From contig OU015569.1 of NCBI GenBank assembly GCA_907165135.1, positions 4,402,001-4,466,000 on the forward strand: a stretch of 64,000 nucleotides of DNA. The letters are read 5' to 3'. The stretch comes from Oikopleura dioica (taxonomy: Eukaryota > Chordata > Appendicularia > Copelata > Oikopleuridae). The number at the start of each line of letters is the position of its first letter. Positions within the stretch are counted from its first letter, which is position 1. The position numbers were made by a program, and so were the translations under genes. The notes beneath the pieces are model-generated. The model was not told the origin of the DNA and ran no database searches. It saw only the letters and a program-made list of their open reading frames with translations. Shown in pieces: positions 1 to 10,640 of the stretch.

Positions 1-848
1 AAGAGGGCAGCGTCCCAGAACTCCTCGGCATCGGAATAGACGATCCAGTCACTATCCGACGGAATCGATGGTGCCATCTGGTCGACTCGCTCGAACATAA
101 CGATGAAATTGACGAAATCAATGCCCTAGAACCAGATAAATGTTATCCTGTTTTGAAACTATTTCTGATTACCTCGAAGTCTGTATTCGTATGAGTGATT
201 GCATAATCATCCTGGAAGGACTTTGAATTGCTCGGAATCACGTTGGCATCATAGAAGTGAATCCAACGCACTCGATGGGAGGTCGAAGCCAGCCAGAAAT
301 GAGTAACTGATGCTTTCTTAAACTCGTTCGGCGCTAAAAGATTAAGTAGATCAAAATACACTTGAGGATTGTTGATTCTACCTTGGTAAATGCAACCCGC
401 TCGACTGGTGCTCGTTTGTTCCCAACACGTGATTCTTATTTGAGTTTTTCACGGTGAATTCGGTCCGATAATATCAAGATCTACCAATCAACATTTTATG
501 GTAAAAAATTTTTACTAAAAATACAAAACTAATCAACCAAATTTCGATTTGGCCATGAGCAACTCCAGTCCTGTAGACTTGTCCTTGCTCAGAATTAGTC
601 TGAGCGTTTTGCTTGCCGAATAGATCGACGACCTTGTCATTTTCGATCTTTCCATTGGGCCGCGCGCCGTGGACGGGTTTGAATCGTGAATCGCCATTAA
701 AAAAGCTGTTCTCGTCGGTCTTCTTACTTTTGCCTTCCACTTGGGCTAATGCTGGATCAACGCTTTTCTCGTCGTTTTCCTCAATTTTAAATCCTGTCAG
801 CCGGCATTCGGCGACAACGAGGAACGAAAAGAAACTACTCCACAGCAT
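1..848 (-). CDS. Partial secreted or type II membrane protein, glycosyltransferase-like (weak)
   Basis: The gene runs off the left edge. The probable start at 848 opens with a hydrophobic stretch (LWSSFFSFLVVAEC) that fits a signal peptide or signal anchor, then a low-complexity charged stem. Further exons lie at about 170-440 and 1-129; the 170/129 junction keeps frame through a GT-AG intron. The distal part reads WIHFYDANVIPSN and, at the edge, DWIVYSDAEEFWD. The spacing of an aspartate-rich 'DAEEF' after a Trp-Ile-His-Phe strand resembles the DxDEF region of GT-A fold glycosyltransferases of the GT92/GT2-like type. That reading is inference. The junction between the first and second exon could not be resolved. 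The window ends before any decisive catalytic motif. Confidence 0.4.
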
Positions 849-1438
849 TAAACGATAACTTTTTCAAGAGTTCAATAAGAGGCTTAATAAACTACTGGGA
901 ATAATTGATGTGCTTTTCGACAGCTTGCGAACTGATCGGAAATATTCTCTTTGAAAGATTAATTGAATTACAGAAGATTTCTGAGAAACAGTAAATCGCT
1001 TCTTCTGATGATCTATTCTCTTCGTTATTAAAACTCTTGCCTTTATGAAAACCACGAAAGCAATGAGCCCAAGGTTTGTCTTATAAGGGAAATAGCGCGA
1101 ATAAGCCCAGCGCTCTAAAAAAGCTAAAAAGCAAGGAGTAAACACTACGTCGGAATGTTTATCCTCATTCAACCACCTTCATATAAATGAAGAGAACAGT
1201 TTGTGGTGCTTCTTAACGTGAAGACGCTATCCGCTAAGTTGAATTCTACTCGGTATTTGTGTTCGATTATTTATTTATTTTTACATTTATTTTCAGAAAG
1301 AAGGAGAAGTTAGAAAAGTCAACTCTTGCTCAAATGACATGATTAAATTATTAGGGTCTCAAAGTAAGACAAAAATGAGCAACGTTGCAAAATATGCACA
1401 GATCAACATAAGCAGCGATCAACAGGAGCGGTCTTTTT
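849..1438. other. Intergenic stretch, no supported gene
   Basis: AT-rich. A 102-codon open frame on the minus strand at 864-1172 has no domain, no signal peptide and no plausible splice partners, so it is not called. Confidence 0.5.
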
Positions 1439-1746
1439 TCATCGGAAGAATTTGCTGAAGGAGTTCTCGAGCTTCGAATGAGGGATCGGAACGCGCCGCG
1501 TTTGCATCGAAAATCGAGGTCGTATTTGCTCTTGATTAACAGTTAGTTTTTATTGTAACGGATTGAGTGAAACTTACGGAAAGGGCGGGCGCCGTAGGAA
1601 ACCCGGAAATGTTCTTGATTTCTTTCATCGAAGTCGCGAATGTCTACGCCGCGTTTTGAACTTTTGTGTCCATAGAACTCATCTCCAAATTTTAAAAAGG
1701 CCTCGACGGACAGAAATAAATTGCAAAGCAAAATGACGACTCTCAT
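1439..1746 (-). CDS. Small secreted protein, two exons (86 aa)
   Basis: Start at 1746, exons 1578-1746 and 1439-1530 joined by a 47-nt intron that begins gtaagt and ends ag; the joined frame is open and gives 86 residues. The protein starts with a strong signal peptide (MRVVILLCNLFLSVEAF), so it should be secreted. The mature part is short and basic, without cysteines, with KSSKRG and several other dibasic sites where prohormone-convertase cleavage would be possible. It lies beside two other small secreted genes on the same strand but does not share their IGFNRLRNN motif, so kinship with them is not shown. Function is unknown; a peptide precursor is possible. Confidence 0.6.
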
Positions 1747-2182
1747 GGCGAGTTTTTAAAAAATTATGAATTTTCTTTCGAAATGAAAGTAGCAAAGTGA
1801 GGCTGAATTGATACTCGCCGTACGCTTTTAAATGGGCCAGATGTCGCTCAAGTTATCTCGGGCACTGGCTTCGGGGCACTATTTTTACTTTGCATCGAGC
1901 ATGACTATTTTTCTACGGGAGGTAGGGCCTTTAGTATATAGAATATGAATGCCTTTTAGATCAATTCTTGATAAAGACTACTTGTAAAGAGAGTAAAGAG
2001 ATTATGGAAAATCAAAATAATCCTAAATAGTAAATAAGAATGCAGGGATCAAGAAGTAAGAAATAATAATCTCACGGATTCAGGCGCCCCGGAATTTTAA
2101 AGTCAGAAAATACAGTAGTCATTTTATAGCATAGAAAGAAGCAAAGTTTTGAGAAAAGCGGGAAAAGTTTAGATGACTGAAT
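1747..2182. other. Intergenic stretch, nothing recognised
   Basis: AT-rich spacer between co-oriented small secreted genes; probably the promoter of one and the 3' flank of the next. No repeat or RNA gene seen. Confidence 0.4.
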
Positions 2183-2428
2183 TTATTGAGAAGTAAAAAG
2201 AGAACGTTTAGCTATGGCTTCGAACTCGGCGAAAAACTTCTTCAATTTCCTGCCGGACCAAGTGTTTTTGTTAGAGTTGAACCAACGAATGCGAATCGAC
2301 ACAGGAGGGGGTTCGTTTGTGCTGATTGTGAAGATGTTGACGTTATTGCGAAGTCGATTGAACCCGATTGCGTCGCCGAAAACGCTGCCACTGAACGAAA
2401 AAATGAGTAAATAGGCGAAAATTTTCAT
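2183..2428 (-). CDS. Small secreted protein, tandem paralogue 1 (81 aa)
   Basis: Single-exon frame from 2428. Signal peptide (MKIFAYLLIFSFSGSVFG) followed at once by DAIGFNRLRNNVNIF. The same block, DSIGFNRLRNNIDSF, follows the signal peptide of the next gene (2687-2905), so the two are tandem duplicates; the rest has diverged apart from basic C-terminal residues. The stop codon overlaps an AATAAA polyadenylation signal (SLFTSQ-stop, CAATAAATT), which supports the gene end and a very short 3' UTR. No cysteines, so not a disulfide-rich toxin-like fold. Candidate secreted peptide precursor; function unknown. Confidence 0.6.
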   Translation of the reverse strand: MKIFAYLLIFSFSGSVFGDAIGFNRLRNNVNIFTISTNEPPPVSIRIRWFNSNKNTWSGRKLKKFFAEFEAIAKRSLFTSQ

Positions 2429-2686
2429 TCTTCGCTATGAGTGGGATCGTTTTCGGGGTACGCGGCGTTATATGCTTTTCTCAATATGTTAATTTTCCGA
2501 CAATGCTACTCGATTTCCGTAAATCACTCATTCCTATGAAAAATTTGTCTTCTTTTTCGAATAATTAAGAAACTAATTGGTAAATATTTTTGTCTGAAAA
2601 TGTCGAACAAAGACGAAAAAGAGCTAACCACATGATTGCTGTTTTATTTTTATAGGACAAAAAGAAGTAAGTACAGAAAGTTCCAT

Positions 2687-2905
2687 TCACCGTCTTTTGA
2701 CGAATGCAGCTCGGCCGTATCTTCGGCGAAAGAGTATTTTGAGCCGCTTCAAGTCTTTGTCGTCTCCTTTGAGTTTGTAGAGCGTTTGTGGGGAGTTTCT
2801 GCTGTTTGATTTCTTGTTGAAGCTGTCGATATTGTTTCGAAGACGGTTGAAGCCTATCGAATCGGCGAAGGCAAAAGAAGCGAAGACAAGGAAGAGAAAG
2901 TTCAT
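2687..2905 (-). CDS. Small secreted protein, tandem paralogue 2 (72 aa)
   Basis: Single-exon frame from 2905. Signal peptide (MNFLFLVFASFAFA) then DSIGFNRLRNNIDSF, the block shared with the neighbour at 2183-2428. The C-terminal half is very basic (KRLKILFRRRYGRAAFVKRR). An AATAAA lies about 40 nt downstream of the stop. Conservation is concentrated immediately after the predicted signal cleavage site, which suggests that the N-terminal peptide is the functional part while the rest is a spacer. This is inference; no known neuropeptide family was recognised. Confidence 0.6.
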   Translation of the reverse strand: MNFLFLVFASFAFADSIGFNRLRNNIDSFNKKSNSRNSPQTLYKLKGDDKDLKRLKILFRRRYGRAAFVKRR

Positions 2906-3418
2906 TTTTCTTGTTTTTCGGCGAGTTTGAATGAAACTGTCTTCGCTGATTGCTTTTTACTGAGTTGGTTATGGGTTCTTATGCAACATGATTATGATGG
3001 GAGGAGTGCTCTAGTGCCAACGTTACGTTTTTAATCTGATAACTAAATGTGTACGGCAACACTCAACTATACCCTACACTGGAGACTCGTCACCGGTTCA
3101 TATCCACTATATAATCAGTTTCAAGCGTAAAAAAAATCAGGAAAGATGTTTTTTTGTTATAGAAAAGGCTTATGGAAAGGGCCATATTAGATTGGGATCC
3201 TCGGTAAGCATATTATGAAGCGTCTTTTTTTAACGTCTTTTTTTAACAGTTCTTTCGACTTCAAGTCAAAGTAGTATAACACTGTTTTCTGAAAATGAAG
3301 CAAAAGTTTTCAATTAGTTTCTGGAAAATAATAATCATTGCTTTCTTCTTTTATATTGCACATTCATTTACTGATGAAGACTTTGAAGATTAGGGTCATT
3401 TTTGTACAGGGAGAGCTT
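2906..3418. other. Intergenic stretch, nothing recognised
   Basis: Noncoding between the divergent-looking small gene block and the 3' end of the PH/coiled-coil gene. Contains a short direct duplication of an ACGTCTTTTTTTAAC-like unit near 3223-3248 only. Confidence 0.4.
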
Positions 3419-6400
3419 TTAAACGATGAATTCGTCCTCGTTGATTTCATTTGCGGCTGTAGAAACATGACTTGGAGCGATTTGAACTTGTTTTAATTCT
3501 TTGATGAGAGTTTGAACCTTAAAAATAACTGTTTCTCTGTTTAAAAAAAAAAATTATTGTAAAACTCATATTCTTGAAAGAATATATTGTTTGTTAGAAG
3601 AGTTTGACATAACATCAGTAAGTCCTTACCTGCTCCTCCAAAACACCATATTTCTTGACGAGCAGAGCAGTTTCCGCCGCGAGAGCACGTGCCTCAGCAC
3701 TTATTGCACTGAGTGGAATATCGCTTTGCTGTTTTCGTAAAGCGGAGAGTAATTTATTCGAGAGTCGCTGGACGCGGAAGACTTCCTCGCGCACAGAAAG
3801 CACTGGTAGCAGCTCAAAGATACCACGCCGAGCAATGAAAGAACGTTCGCTTGAGGAAGACCGTCGTAGCGTCTTGATCAAATTGTTAGCACCTTATTAC
3901 AAAAGACAAAGTTTCCCTGCTGAATACCTATCTTGTGATCACGAATAAGTTTGTTTTAATTGGCGATTAGTCCCAAGCCATTTACAACAATATTCATTCA
4001 ATAAAAAACGGGCTTGGAAAGATGATTGATCGCTCAGCAATCATTCGAGAAAAGATAGATTACACCCTTATATATGTAACGAGGAGTAACAATATTAATT
4101 CCTAGCTAAGTACTATATCTAAGTACCTGATCGGTTAGCATCGAACGAATCGCCGACTTGAGGTGAATTTTGTTTTGAACTCCACTTCGTAGATTCGCAT
4201 TTTCCGTTTTTAGCTAAGAAATCATTCACAAAGAAAATTGAAGAAGCACTTACTTTTTGTAGCTCATCCTGAAGAGGTTGCAAGTCTGTCAAGTCCGGAT
4301 TACTGAGTCTCTTCAATCGATCGTTTTCGATTTCAAGCTCTTTGACCGTAGATTGCTAAAATACCAATTATAAAGATTGGTTTTTCCTAAAATTGCTCAC
4401 CAAAACGAGCATTTCTTCTTCTAAAAATTCTGTATCTGTAGTTTGCAAGTAATCGAGTTTTGTTTTCAAATCTTCGTTGTCCTGTTCTAGTTGCCGGAGC
4501 TGGGAGATGAGGATCGGTTCTTCTGAAGTAGAGGATCGTGATTGTTGATAGAAAAGCAGCTTGTCTTTTAGGTCCTTGTTGAGCTTGTTCATTTCTTGCA
4601 GTGATTCCTTGAGAACTTCTATTTCAGCCTGAAGATGACATTAAAACGCATTCAAATTTTTCCATTAGGAAATGAAATTGTTATTTTACAATGAGCTTAA
4701 TATACTGTTTCCATTACCTGAAGCAATCCATTAGCCTTATCGGTTTCGGATCGATATTCGGGAGCAATAAGGCTCTCCTCGCGGTCCGGACTAACCGAGC
4801 GCCCGTGTAAACTCAAATGATCGAGTTGATTCAATAATCGCTTGTTGTCTTCCTTCAGTGCTCGTTCGTTTGTCCGCAACTGCAAAATCTGTAGATAGAG
4901 CTCACGGTTTTCTTCTTGATCAGCTCTTGCGCGCATTTCCAGCCGCTCGACTTCATTCTGTAAATTAAGATGGGCTTCTACATCTACACTCGATTGTTCG
5001 TCCAGTTTTTGCGCCTTTAGCAACCTTAATTAAGAAAGATAAGGCTCTTATTTTCCCGATCCAGAAGTTAATTGACTGCAATAAAGATTGGATCAGAAAG
5101 CGTACTGCAGCCAAATCAATACTTAATGGTGATGAAATCGACATTATATACCTATATTCCAATATTTTGACGTATCTGGACAGCTCGGACAGCTGGCGTT
5201 GCTGTTGTTCGTCCTTGGTCACCGCAGTCTGATCGTCTTCCTCGAATTTGTCATAAAGCTCGCTTATCTCACCGCGGAGGCACTAGTAGAAAGAGTAACG
5301 ATTGGAGTTTCAAGCTTTACTACTTTTGTCTCTTTGTGAAGACTTTCTGCAAGGGTATTCAACGTTTTGATCGCTTCAGCAAGCGCAATTTGACTTGGGC
5401 ATGGTTTTGGCGGGACACGCGGTTTTCTTCCTAACGAGCCGGAAGCATATTCCATGTTATGGCGACGAGGGCTGCCCGACCCGGTGTAGCCGCCCATATT
5501 GACCCGGTTTTTCAGCGAGGTGATCAGATGGCAGCTTTTGTCGGAGAGAGCGGAGGCCGAGTGCTCAGCTGTTCGCAGATACCCTCTTCTAGGATCATCC
5601 TTGCCATCAAATGAGCTTAGCCGGCGGCGTAATTCTACATCGGGGTGATTTTTTATTTGGAGAAGCCTAATTATCAGTGTTTTTTGGTCATCATTAGAAT
5701 TCGAATCTTAAGGAAAGCTTTATCAAAATAATTCATTAAAAATTTCATCCCTTAGCTACCCATTGGCGGAGATCCTCTTCGCATCCACAGGAGCTTGCCG
5801 GAGCAGACGATGGGGATGAGACAGCTCCGTCTGTCCACATTTTCAAGCCCTGATCGAACTTTATTCGGTGCTTCTCACTATCGACAGGAATCACTAGACT
5901 CTTTAGGGAAGTGTTTATCTGTCTTTTTTCGTCGAAAATCGACAGTTTGTAATCTGACGATACAATACAAAAGGCTCTCATTGAGAGAAAAGGCTTTGAG
6001 AAAGGGAAAGGAAAGCATTACCCGTCCGTTATGCTTCACGGGCTCTACGCTTAATCATAGCTAAGCTCGCCTTTTTAGTACTTTTGATTTAGATGCTTCC
6101 TAAAGTTTATGCCTAGGCACTTTATTGTAATTTTATCACTTTGACGCATCATGACCAGACTTGAGAATTTGAATTATATGACCCGAGCTCATCGTTTAAA
6201 ATTAAGTGAAGAAAGAACCGTTCCTTCCGTCTGGTTTCAATGCTTCTTGAGCGATTGGGCACACGCTTCGGTCGCGCTGACTTGGGCGGCCGTTCATCCC
6301 TTCTTCCGATCGGCTTGTTTGGCGAAGGAGAGCGACAACGCGTTGTTCGTCTGTCTTTTTCGGGTGCACGATCTCTATTGATTCCGCAAATCTATCAGGT

Positions 6401-6423
6401 CGCGTAACTATCATACCACGCAT
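3419..6423 (-). CDS. PH domain plus coiled-coil protein
   Basis: Multi-exon minus-strand gene. A probable first exon starts at 6423; the exon 5745-5981 carries the strand pattern of a pleckstrin-homology domain (FCIVSSDYKLSIFDEK ... EDLRQWVAK), the tryptophan marking the C-terminal helix. Downstream is a linker with PRVPPKPCP, a possible SH3-binding site, then several exons of heptad-rich coiled coil (NEVERLEMRARADQEENREL; SQLRQLEQDNEDLKTKLDYL). The last exon reads VQTLIKELKQVQ and ends EINEDEFIV-stop at 3419; its junction with the exon before (EEQ/VQT) keeps frame. The PH domain suggests phosphoinositide or membrane contact and the coiled coil dimerisation. No orthologue was recognised; a cytoskeletal adaptor is possible. 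Exon limits in the middle are approximate and the 5' end may be longer. Confidence 0.55.
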
Positions 6424-7331
6424 TGGTAATGCGGCGTTACTAATGATTTTTATTCAAATATATTTTGACAAGATGCACCGAGAATATACTCTAGAATATG
6501 TACAAATATATAAATGCAAAAACCTTTCTACTAAAATACTTGGTTTCAAAATCGATATTTTTCAAAGAATCCTATTTGATCTTGAATTCATTCTCAGATT
6601 TATCTGTCTCAAAAGGTCCGGCATAACCCGTCAAGGAATTATCCGTTTTCCATAAAATGATTTCTCTTTGCCTTCTTAGTGCGAATCATTGCGCCCGTCC
6701 CAAAACTTCTTCTGAATTCGTCACTTCTGTTCATTGCAGGCATGAGCTCGTTTGCGAACTCGCCCTTATTCGTTGAGTAAAATAAAGCACAGCTCTGTTG
6801 CTCTAGTTTCAAGATCAAAAGTTTGCGACTGCCATTGGACTTTTGCCATCTTCATATTCTGGCTTTTTTCTTTGGTGCAGCCAGGGCAAAGAATAATGAA
6901 GATTTATGATCCTCAGCACTCTCCGGGGAGTTCGACAGATGGTCGGCTGACATCCTTTATCGATTCGCTTCCGGACCTGCGCCCTATCAAAGACAAAAGG
7001 CGACAAATCGACTGCCTCCAATTAATTCAATTTTCCGAGTGGCATTTTTTACCGGAAGCTTTTAGACAGCCGTGATTGTTGATTTTTTTTCTCTAATCTT
7101 GAAACCTCCCTGGATCGGCATTTTCGGTGGTTGAAGGTCTCTCAAGTGCATTTCTCTATCTTCCTCTTCGTCTTGCTCAATTTTGAACGTGGCGAATATC
7201 GACGAGTCCTTTGGTCTCTTATTTCCCGTCCCACGGGACATAATTATTCCTACTGGTTTCTTTGTATCCGTCTTCGTTTGTATGTAACTGCAGAAATAAT
7301 CCAGTTAGCAGAATCGCGCAAAACTGGTAAA
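6424..7331. other. Intergenic stretch with no firm gene
   Basis: Between the divergent PH/coiled-coil gene and a small plus-strand gene. A plus-strand open frame at 6752-7075 contains one hydrophobic stretch but no start context, splice partners or recognisable domain, so it is not called. The region is the likely promoter area for both flanking genes. Confidence 0.4.
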
Positions 7332-7514
7332 ATGGTTGGCCGATGTACTCTAGCTTTGATATACTATACTATATTCGCTCAATTGGCGATTTGCGAAGAC
7401 ATGGGGCTGGAGGAGGAGCGCCCCGGCCGAAATCGATTCTTCATTCGACGACATTTTGCAAAAAGGGTTGGGAGAAGAGGCTCAGTTTTAGCGAGGGACA
7501 GTTTAATTATTTAA
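7332..7514 (+). CDS. Small secreted basic peptide candidate (60 aa)
   Basis: ATG at 7332 opens a frame with a signal peptide (MVGRCTLALIYYTIFAQLAIC) followed by an acidic patch and a basic tail (FIRRHFAKRVGRRGSVLAR). An AATAAA lies at 7557-7562, about 45 nt after the stop, as expected for a short transcript. KR, RR and RRG sites could be convertase cleavage points, with GRR a possible amidation site, so a peptide-hormone-like precursor is possible. The frame continues upstream without an ATG, so an upstream exon cannot be excluded. Function unknown. Confidence 0.45.
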   Translation: MVGRCTLALIYYTIFAQLAICEDMGLEEERPGRNRFFIRRHFAKRVGRRGSVLARDSLII

Positions 7515-7556
7515 TAGTGAACATCACTACACCGCCGCACACGCGGCATGTCATCG

Positions 7557-7562
7557 AATAAA
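7557..7562 (+). terminator. Polyadenylation signal AATAAA
   Basis: Lies 43 nt downstream of the stop of the small secreted gene at 7332-7514, on the same strand. Confidence 0.5.
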
Positions 7563-7624
7563 ATCTATATTAACAAACGAAATTTTATTTCACATTATCT
7601 ACAAAAGAAATAATTAATTCTTTA

Positions 7625-9778
7625 TCATTTATGACTTCTAGGTGCTTCTTTAGTTAATTCTTCAAAACAAACTCTTGAATTTGAGTAACCTATTGCAAAT
7701 TTATTTATACAGTCAAATTGAAGAAAATCAAGTTCGGCAGTGTTCAAGGTCGGAATTATACAATCTGGATTTGAGGGTCGTCGGGTGGCATTATCAAATT
7801 TGGCCACTGGTATTGGAAAATAAATTATTTCATGTCACTTGAAAAGGACATATCGTCGACTTCTTCCAACACATTGTTCATCGGATCTATCAATGGAGCC
7901 ATTATGGAGGAGTAATTGGCGCGAAGCCTTCACTGGGGATTCAAGCCATGCAGTCGATAGGAGGTAAATCGTTGGCAAAATCGTCTGGTAGCAGCCATAC
8001 GAAGGACTTATTGCAGGCCAAAAGAACGGAAGCTTCTCGTTGAAGTCGACCCTGTTAAATTGCCAAATAGCAAAGAAAGAAAAGAGAGCAATAAATACTG
8101 AAGTATTCACAACGCCAATACTTATTTCCTGGTCAGAGTCATGTAACAGAATACCGGTTCTGTATATCAGGGACGCGATTACACAAATTAATAAAACAAG
8201 CCAAGCTGCATTGAGAATTAACGTCAATCCACGGCTGGGAAGCCAAATTGAATAGGAGTCCAGATGAAGAAGATGCTCAAGCATCCGTAAAACGACCTTG
8301 ATCAATCAACTAATTATTTCAACAAACTTAAAATCCACTCACCGTATAAACTCCTAAACACGCGACGAAAGATATCACGAAGTTCGGCGGGATTTTTGAT
8401 TGACCCGAGTCTTGAGTCGTGAAGAACCAATACAACAAAGTCAAACTAAGCACTGGTTCTAAAGCTGAACGCAACTAAATAGTAAAGCGAACTTCATAAA
8501 ATCAATAGGCTACGGAAAGAACCGTCCCTGAAGAAAGATATCTGAAGCTAAATGAGGGCTCAATCACGATCAATTTATAAGCATTGATCCCGAAACGGGA
8601 CAGTATCTTTAGAGTAAGAAGCGTTTGAGCCCTGCCAATTCATCAATAAGCTCTAGCGATTCCCATTTTAGGAGAAAGAAGAGAGGAAATAAGGGATCCT
8701 AGAAAAACGTTCAAAATAAGAATTAAGAATCCCAGAAGGCTTTTGATAAAACGATTTATAAAAGATCAATTATAAAAACAATTTGAACGAGTCCTGATAA
8801 AGTAGCAGCGTTATAAACAGAGCCAGTACCCATTTGTGAGCGGCGCTTCTTTGACTTGGCTCAAGCCTCTTCAGTGAGGCAAGAAAGATAATTGTTGCCA
8901 AAAAAGTGGCCAACAGGCAGCCGAACCGCAACCAAATCAAGGTTTGCGTGAACTTTGGGTTGACGGTCGAGAAAGCAAGAGTTACGTCCGATATGCTCAG
9001 GTTCTTGTCGCGGGCGGTCATGTTCATCTTCTGCAAAACTTCACGCTCCAGAAGCGAGCGCTTCGAGTACAACTGAATATTTTTACAATCGATAAGAGTT
9101 ACTTCCTGCGGAGCTGAGTAATTTTGCTGGCAGTCCACGTTCCGAGAAGCTATCAAAGTATAATCGCGCTCGTGGGCAATAGCTCCTGTAACTGTATTTG
9201 TTTGAAGAAAGTTTAATGAAAAGTCAAGGTCGACGTTTTGATGCTCTTCAAGATTGTTGTTCGCCCTTGCTTAAATGAATTTTAACTTGCTTTAGTGGGG
9301 TGGGAGAATCTTACTGAGATTATCATAGACAAGAGTAGCGTGAGCGGAAGTCCATAGACGGAAGTTGAGAGGCGATAGAACGGGGGACTTCGTGATTACA
9401 TCCTTGACTTCTGCTCAACTAACGTTTTTCATCAACGGAAAGAGCCTTCCAGCGCTTCACAGATGGCAAGTTCTGATGGTTTTTCTAGCATGGATGGCTA
9501 GTCACTTGACAAACCATGGCGCCATATGAAAGGATGTATGAACGGGTCTAGTAGACTTTGTCTATTTCCACTAAGTAAAGTCTTTCGGTCTCAAAGTAGA
9601 GCAGTTCCTGATTGAACAACAGAGATTGGCGGGAAGTTGAAATCCTGGATTGAGGGGCAACCACCAGCTCACCATAAACGGACGCGGCTGCCGCGATTAC
9701 AGCAAAGCTTCCACAAACTGGCCACATTTGCTTTTTGTCAAAGGTCGCCGCGCGACTGGGGACCAGACTAAAGCGCAT
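7625..9778 (-). CDS. TMEM181-like: TMEM181-like multi-pass membrane protein
   Basis: Exons read from 9778 downward. An N-terminal hydrophobic anchor is followed by an ectodomain (SPLNFRLWTSAHATLVYDN; VTLIDCKNIQL), then a run of membrane helices. The exon at about 8770-9156 contains NPKFTQTLIWLRFGCLLATF and HKWVLALFITLLLYQD; I recognise these as the region equivalent to NPSYTVFEVFIRLVF and QKWMSVLLPLLLLYND of vertebrate TMEM181. Later exons add helices at about 8341-8475 and 7960-8298. The tail (LEEVDDMSF, then MAKFDNATRR) is hydrophilic. Several junctions keep frame through short GT-AG introns; the boundary near 7900-7960 is unresolved because the frame changes there. The family is related to Wntless-type seven-pass proteins. 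The physiological role is poorly known. Confidence 0.7.
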
Positions 9779-10339
9779 GTTTTTATTACGTGCTACTCAA
9801 TGTTCAACGATATCACTAACGCCCGCCTGGTTAATCGAATAAACACCGGATTTTATTGTTCACGTCACTTTTGAGAAAGGCTCGCGCGGCTGAGCCAGCT
9901 AGCTCAGATTTCACTTCAGGTTGAGCAGGCTTGATCCCCTTAGCGAAAGAGCACTGTGCAACCTAATTCCTCCTTTTGAGACTCTTTAGTTCTCTAACAA
10001 GCAAATTAAATCATTGCGCAAAATTTAAGCGACGTAGTTCGCGCCAATTTTCGTGAGCTGTCTTAAAATAGCCCAAATTATCGAATGTGTTTGAAAGGAG
10101 CTCTAATCGAAAATGAGCTGACCTAAAACTGATTGAGCCTCAAAACTCTAGTCTGCTCTTCCTGAATTTAAGTTTGACAAATTCTGCTCCATAACTGCTC
10201 AAGAGCACTTAAAACTGACTTTCGTAAGAGTTCTGTCAAGTATTAATCAACTGAGGATGAAATCAAAGGAATAAGTCTCTTATTCAAAGCCCCAATAAAA
10301 ACTGATTATGCCCGGTAATCCATTTTTCATCCTAGATAT
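9779..10339. other. Intergenic stretch, nothing recognised
   Basis: Noncoding. Rich in GAGC/GCTC words (about 9890-10210), but no ordered repeat or target-site duplication could be made out. Confidence 0.4.
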
Positions 10340-10640
10340 TTAGATCTGCCGATTTTGTAAGGTAGCAGCGCACATTAAGGGTAAACCACGTGAAAGCTTG
10401 GCAAAATTCTCAGGCAATGTTAAAAATGAGTCTAAGGCATTGGTGAGGCTGAAATTTATCCCCGAAGTGAACGTGTAGAAACTTACATGAAATCTGTTGC
10501 ATTCGACTTTGATTTTCGAAAAAACTGATCAAGAACTCGTCCCAAGCAGATGAGGATTCCGACCAGTGTCGGAAGCAGCAGAAAGTTGTCGCAGATGCTC
10601 TCGGGGTCGGCAGACGTGTCGGACCAGTCCACATTATGGC
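10340..10640 (-). CDS. Two exons of an unidentified single-pass membrane protein (incomplete)
   Basis: An exon starting after an acceptor at 10641 reads HNVDWSDTSADPES then a hydrophobic helix (LLLPTLVGILICLGRVLDQF). It ends at a gtaagt donor and joins in frame, through a 42-nt intron, to a final exon (ILTNALDSFLTLPENFAKL) with a stop at 10340. No start codon or upstream exon was found in 10641-11843, so this may be the C-terminal end of a gene whose first exons are tiny or degenerate. One predicted membrane helix is present. Not recognised. Confidence 0.4.

Noticed and set aside
864-1172. 102-codon minus-strand open frame
   Set aside because: No domain, signal peptide, splice partner or polyadenylation signal.
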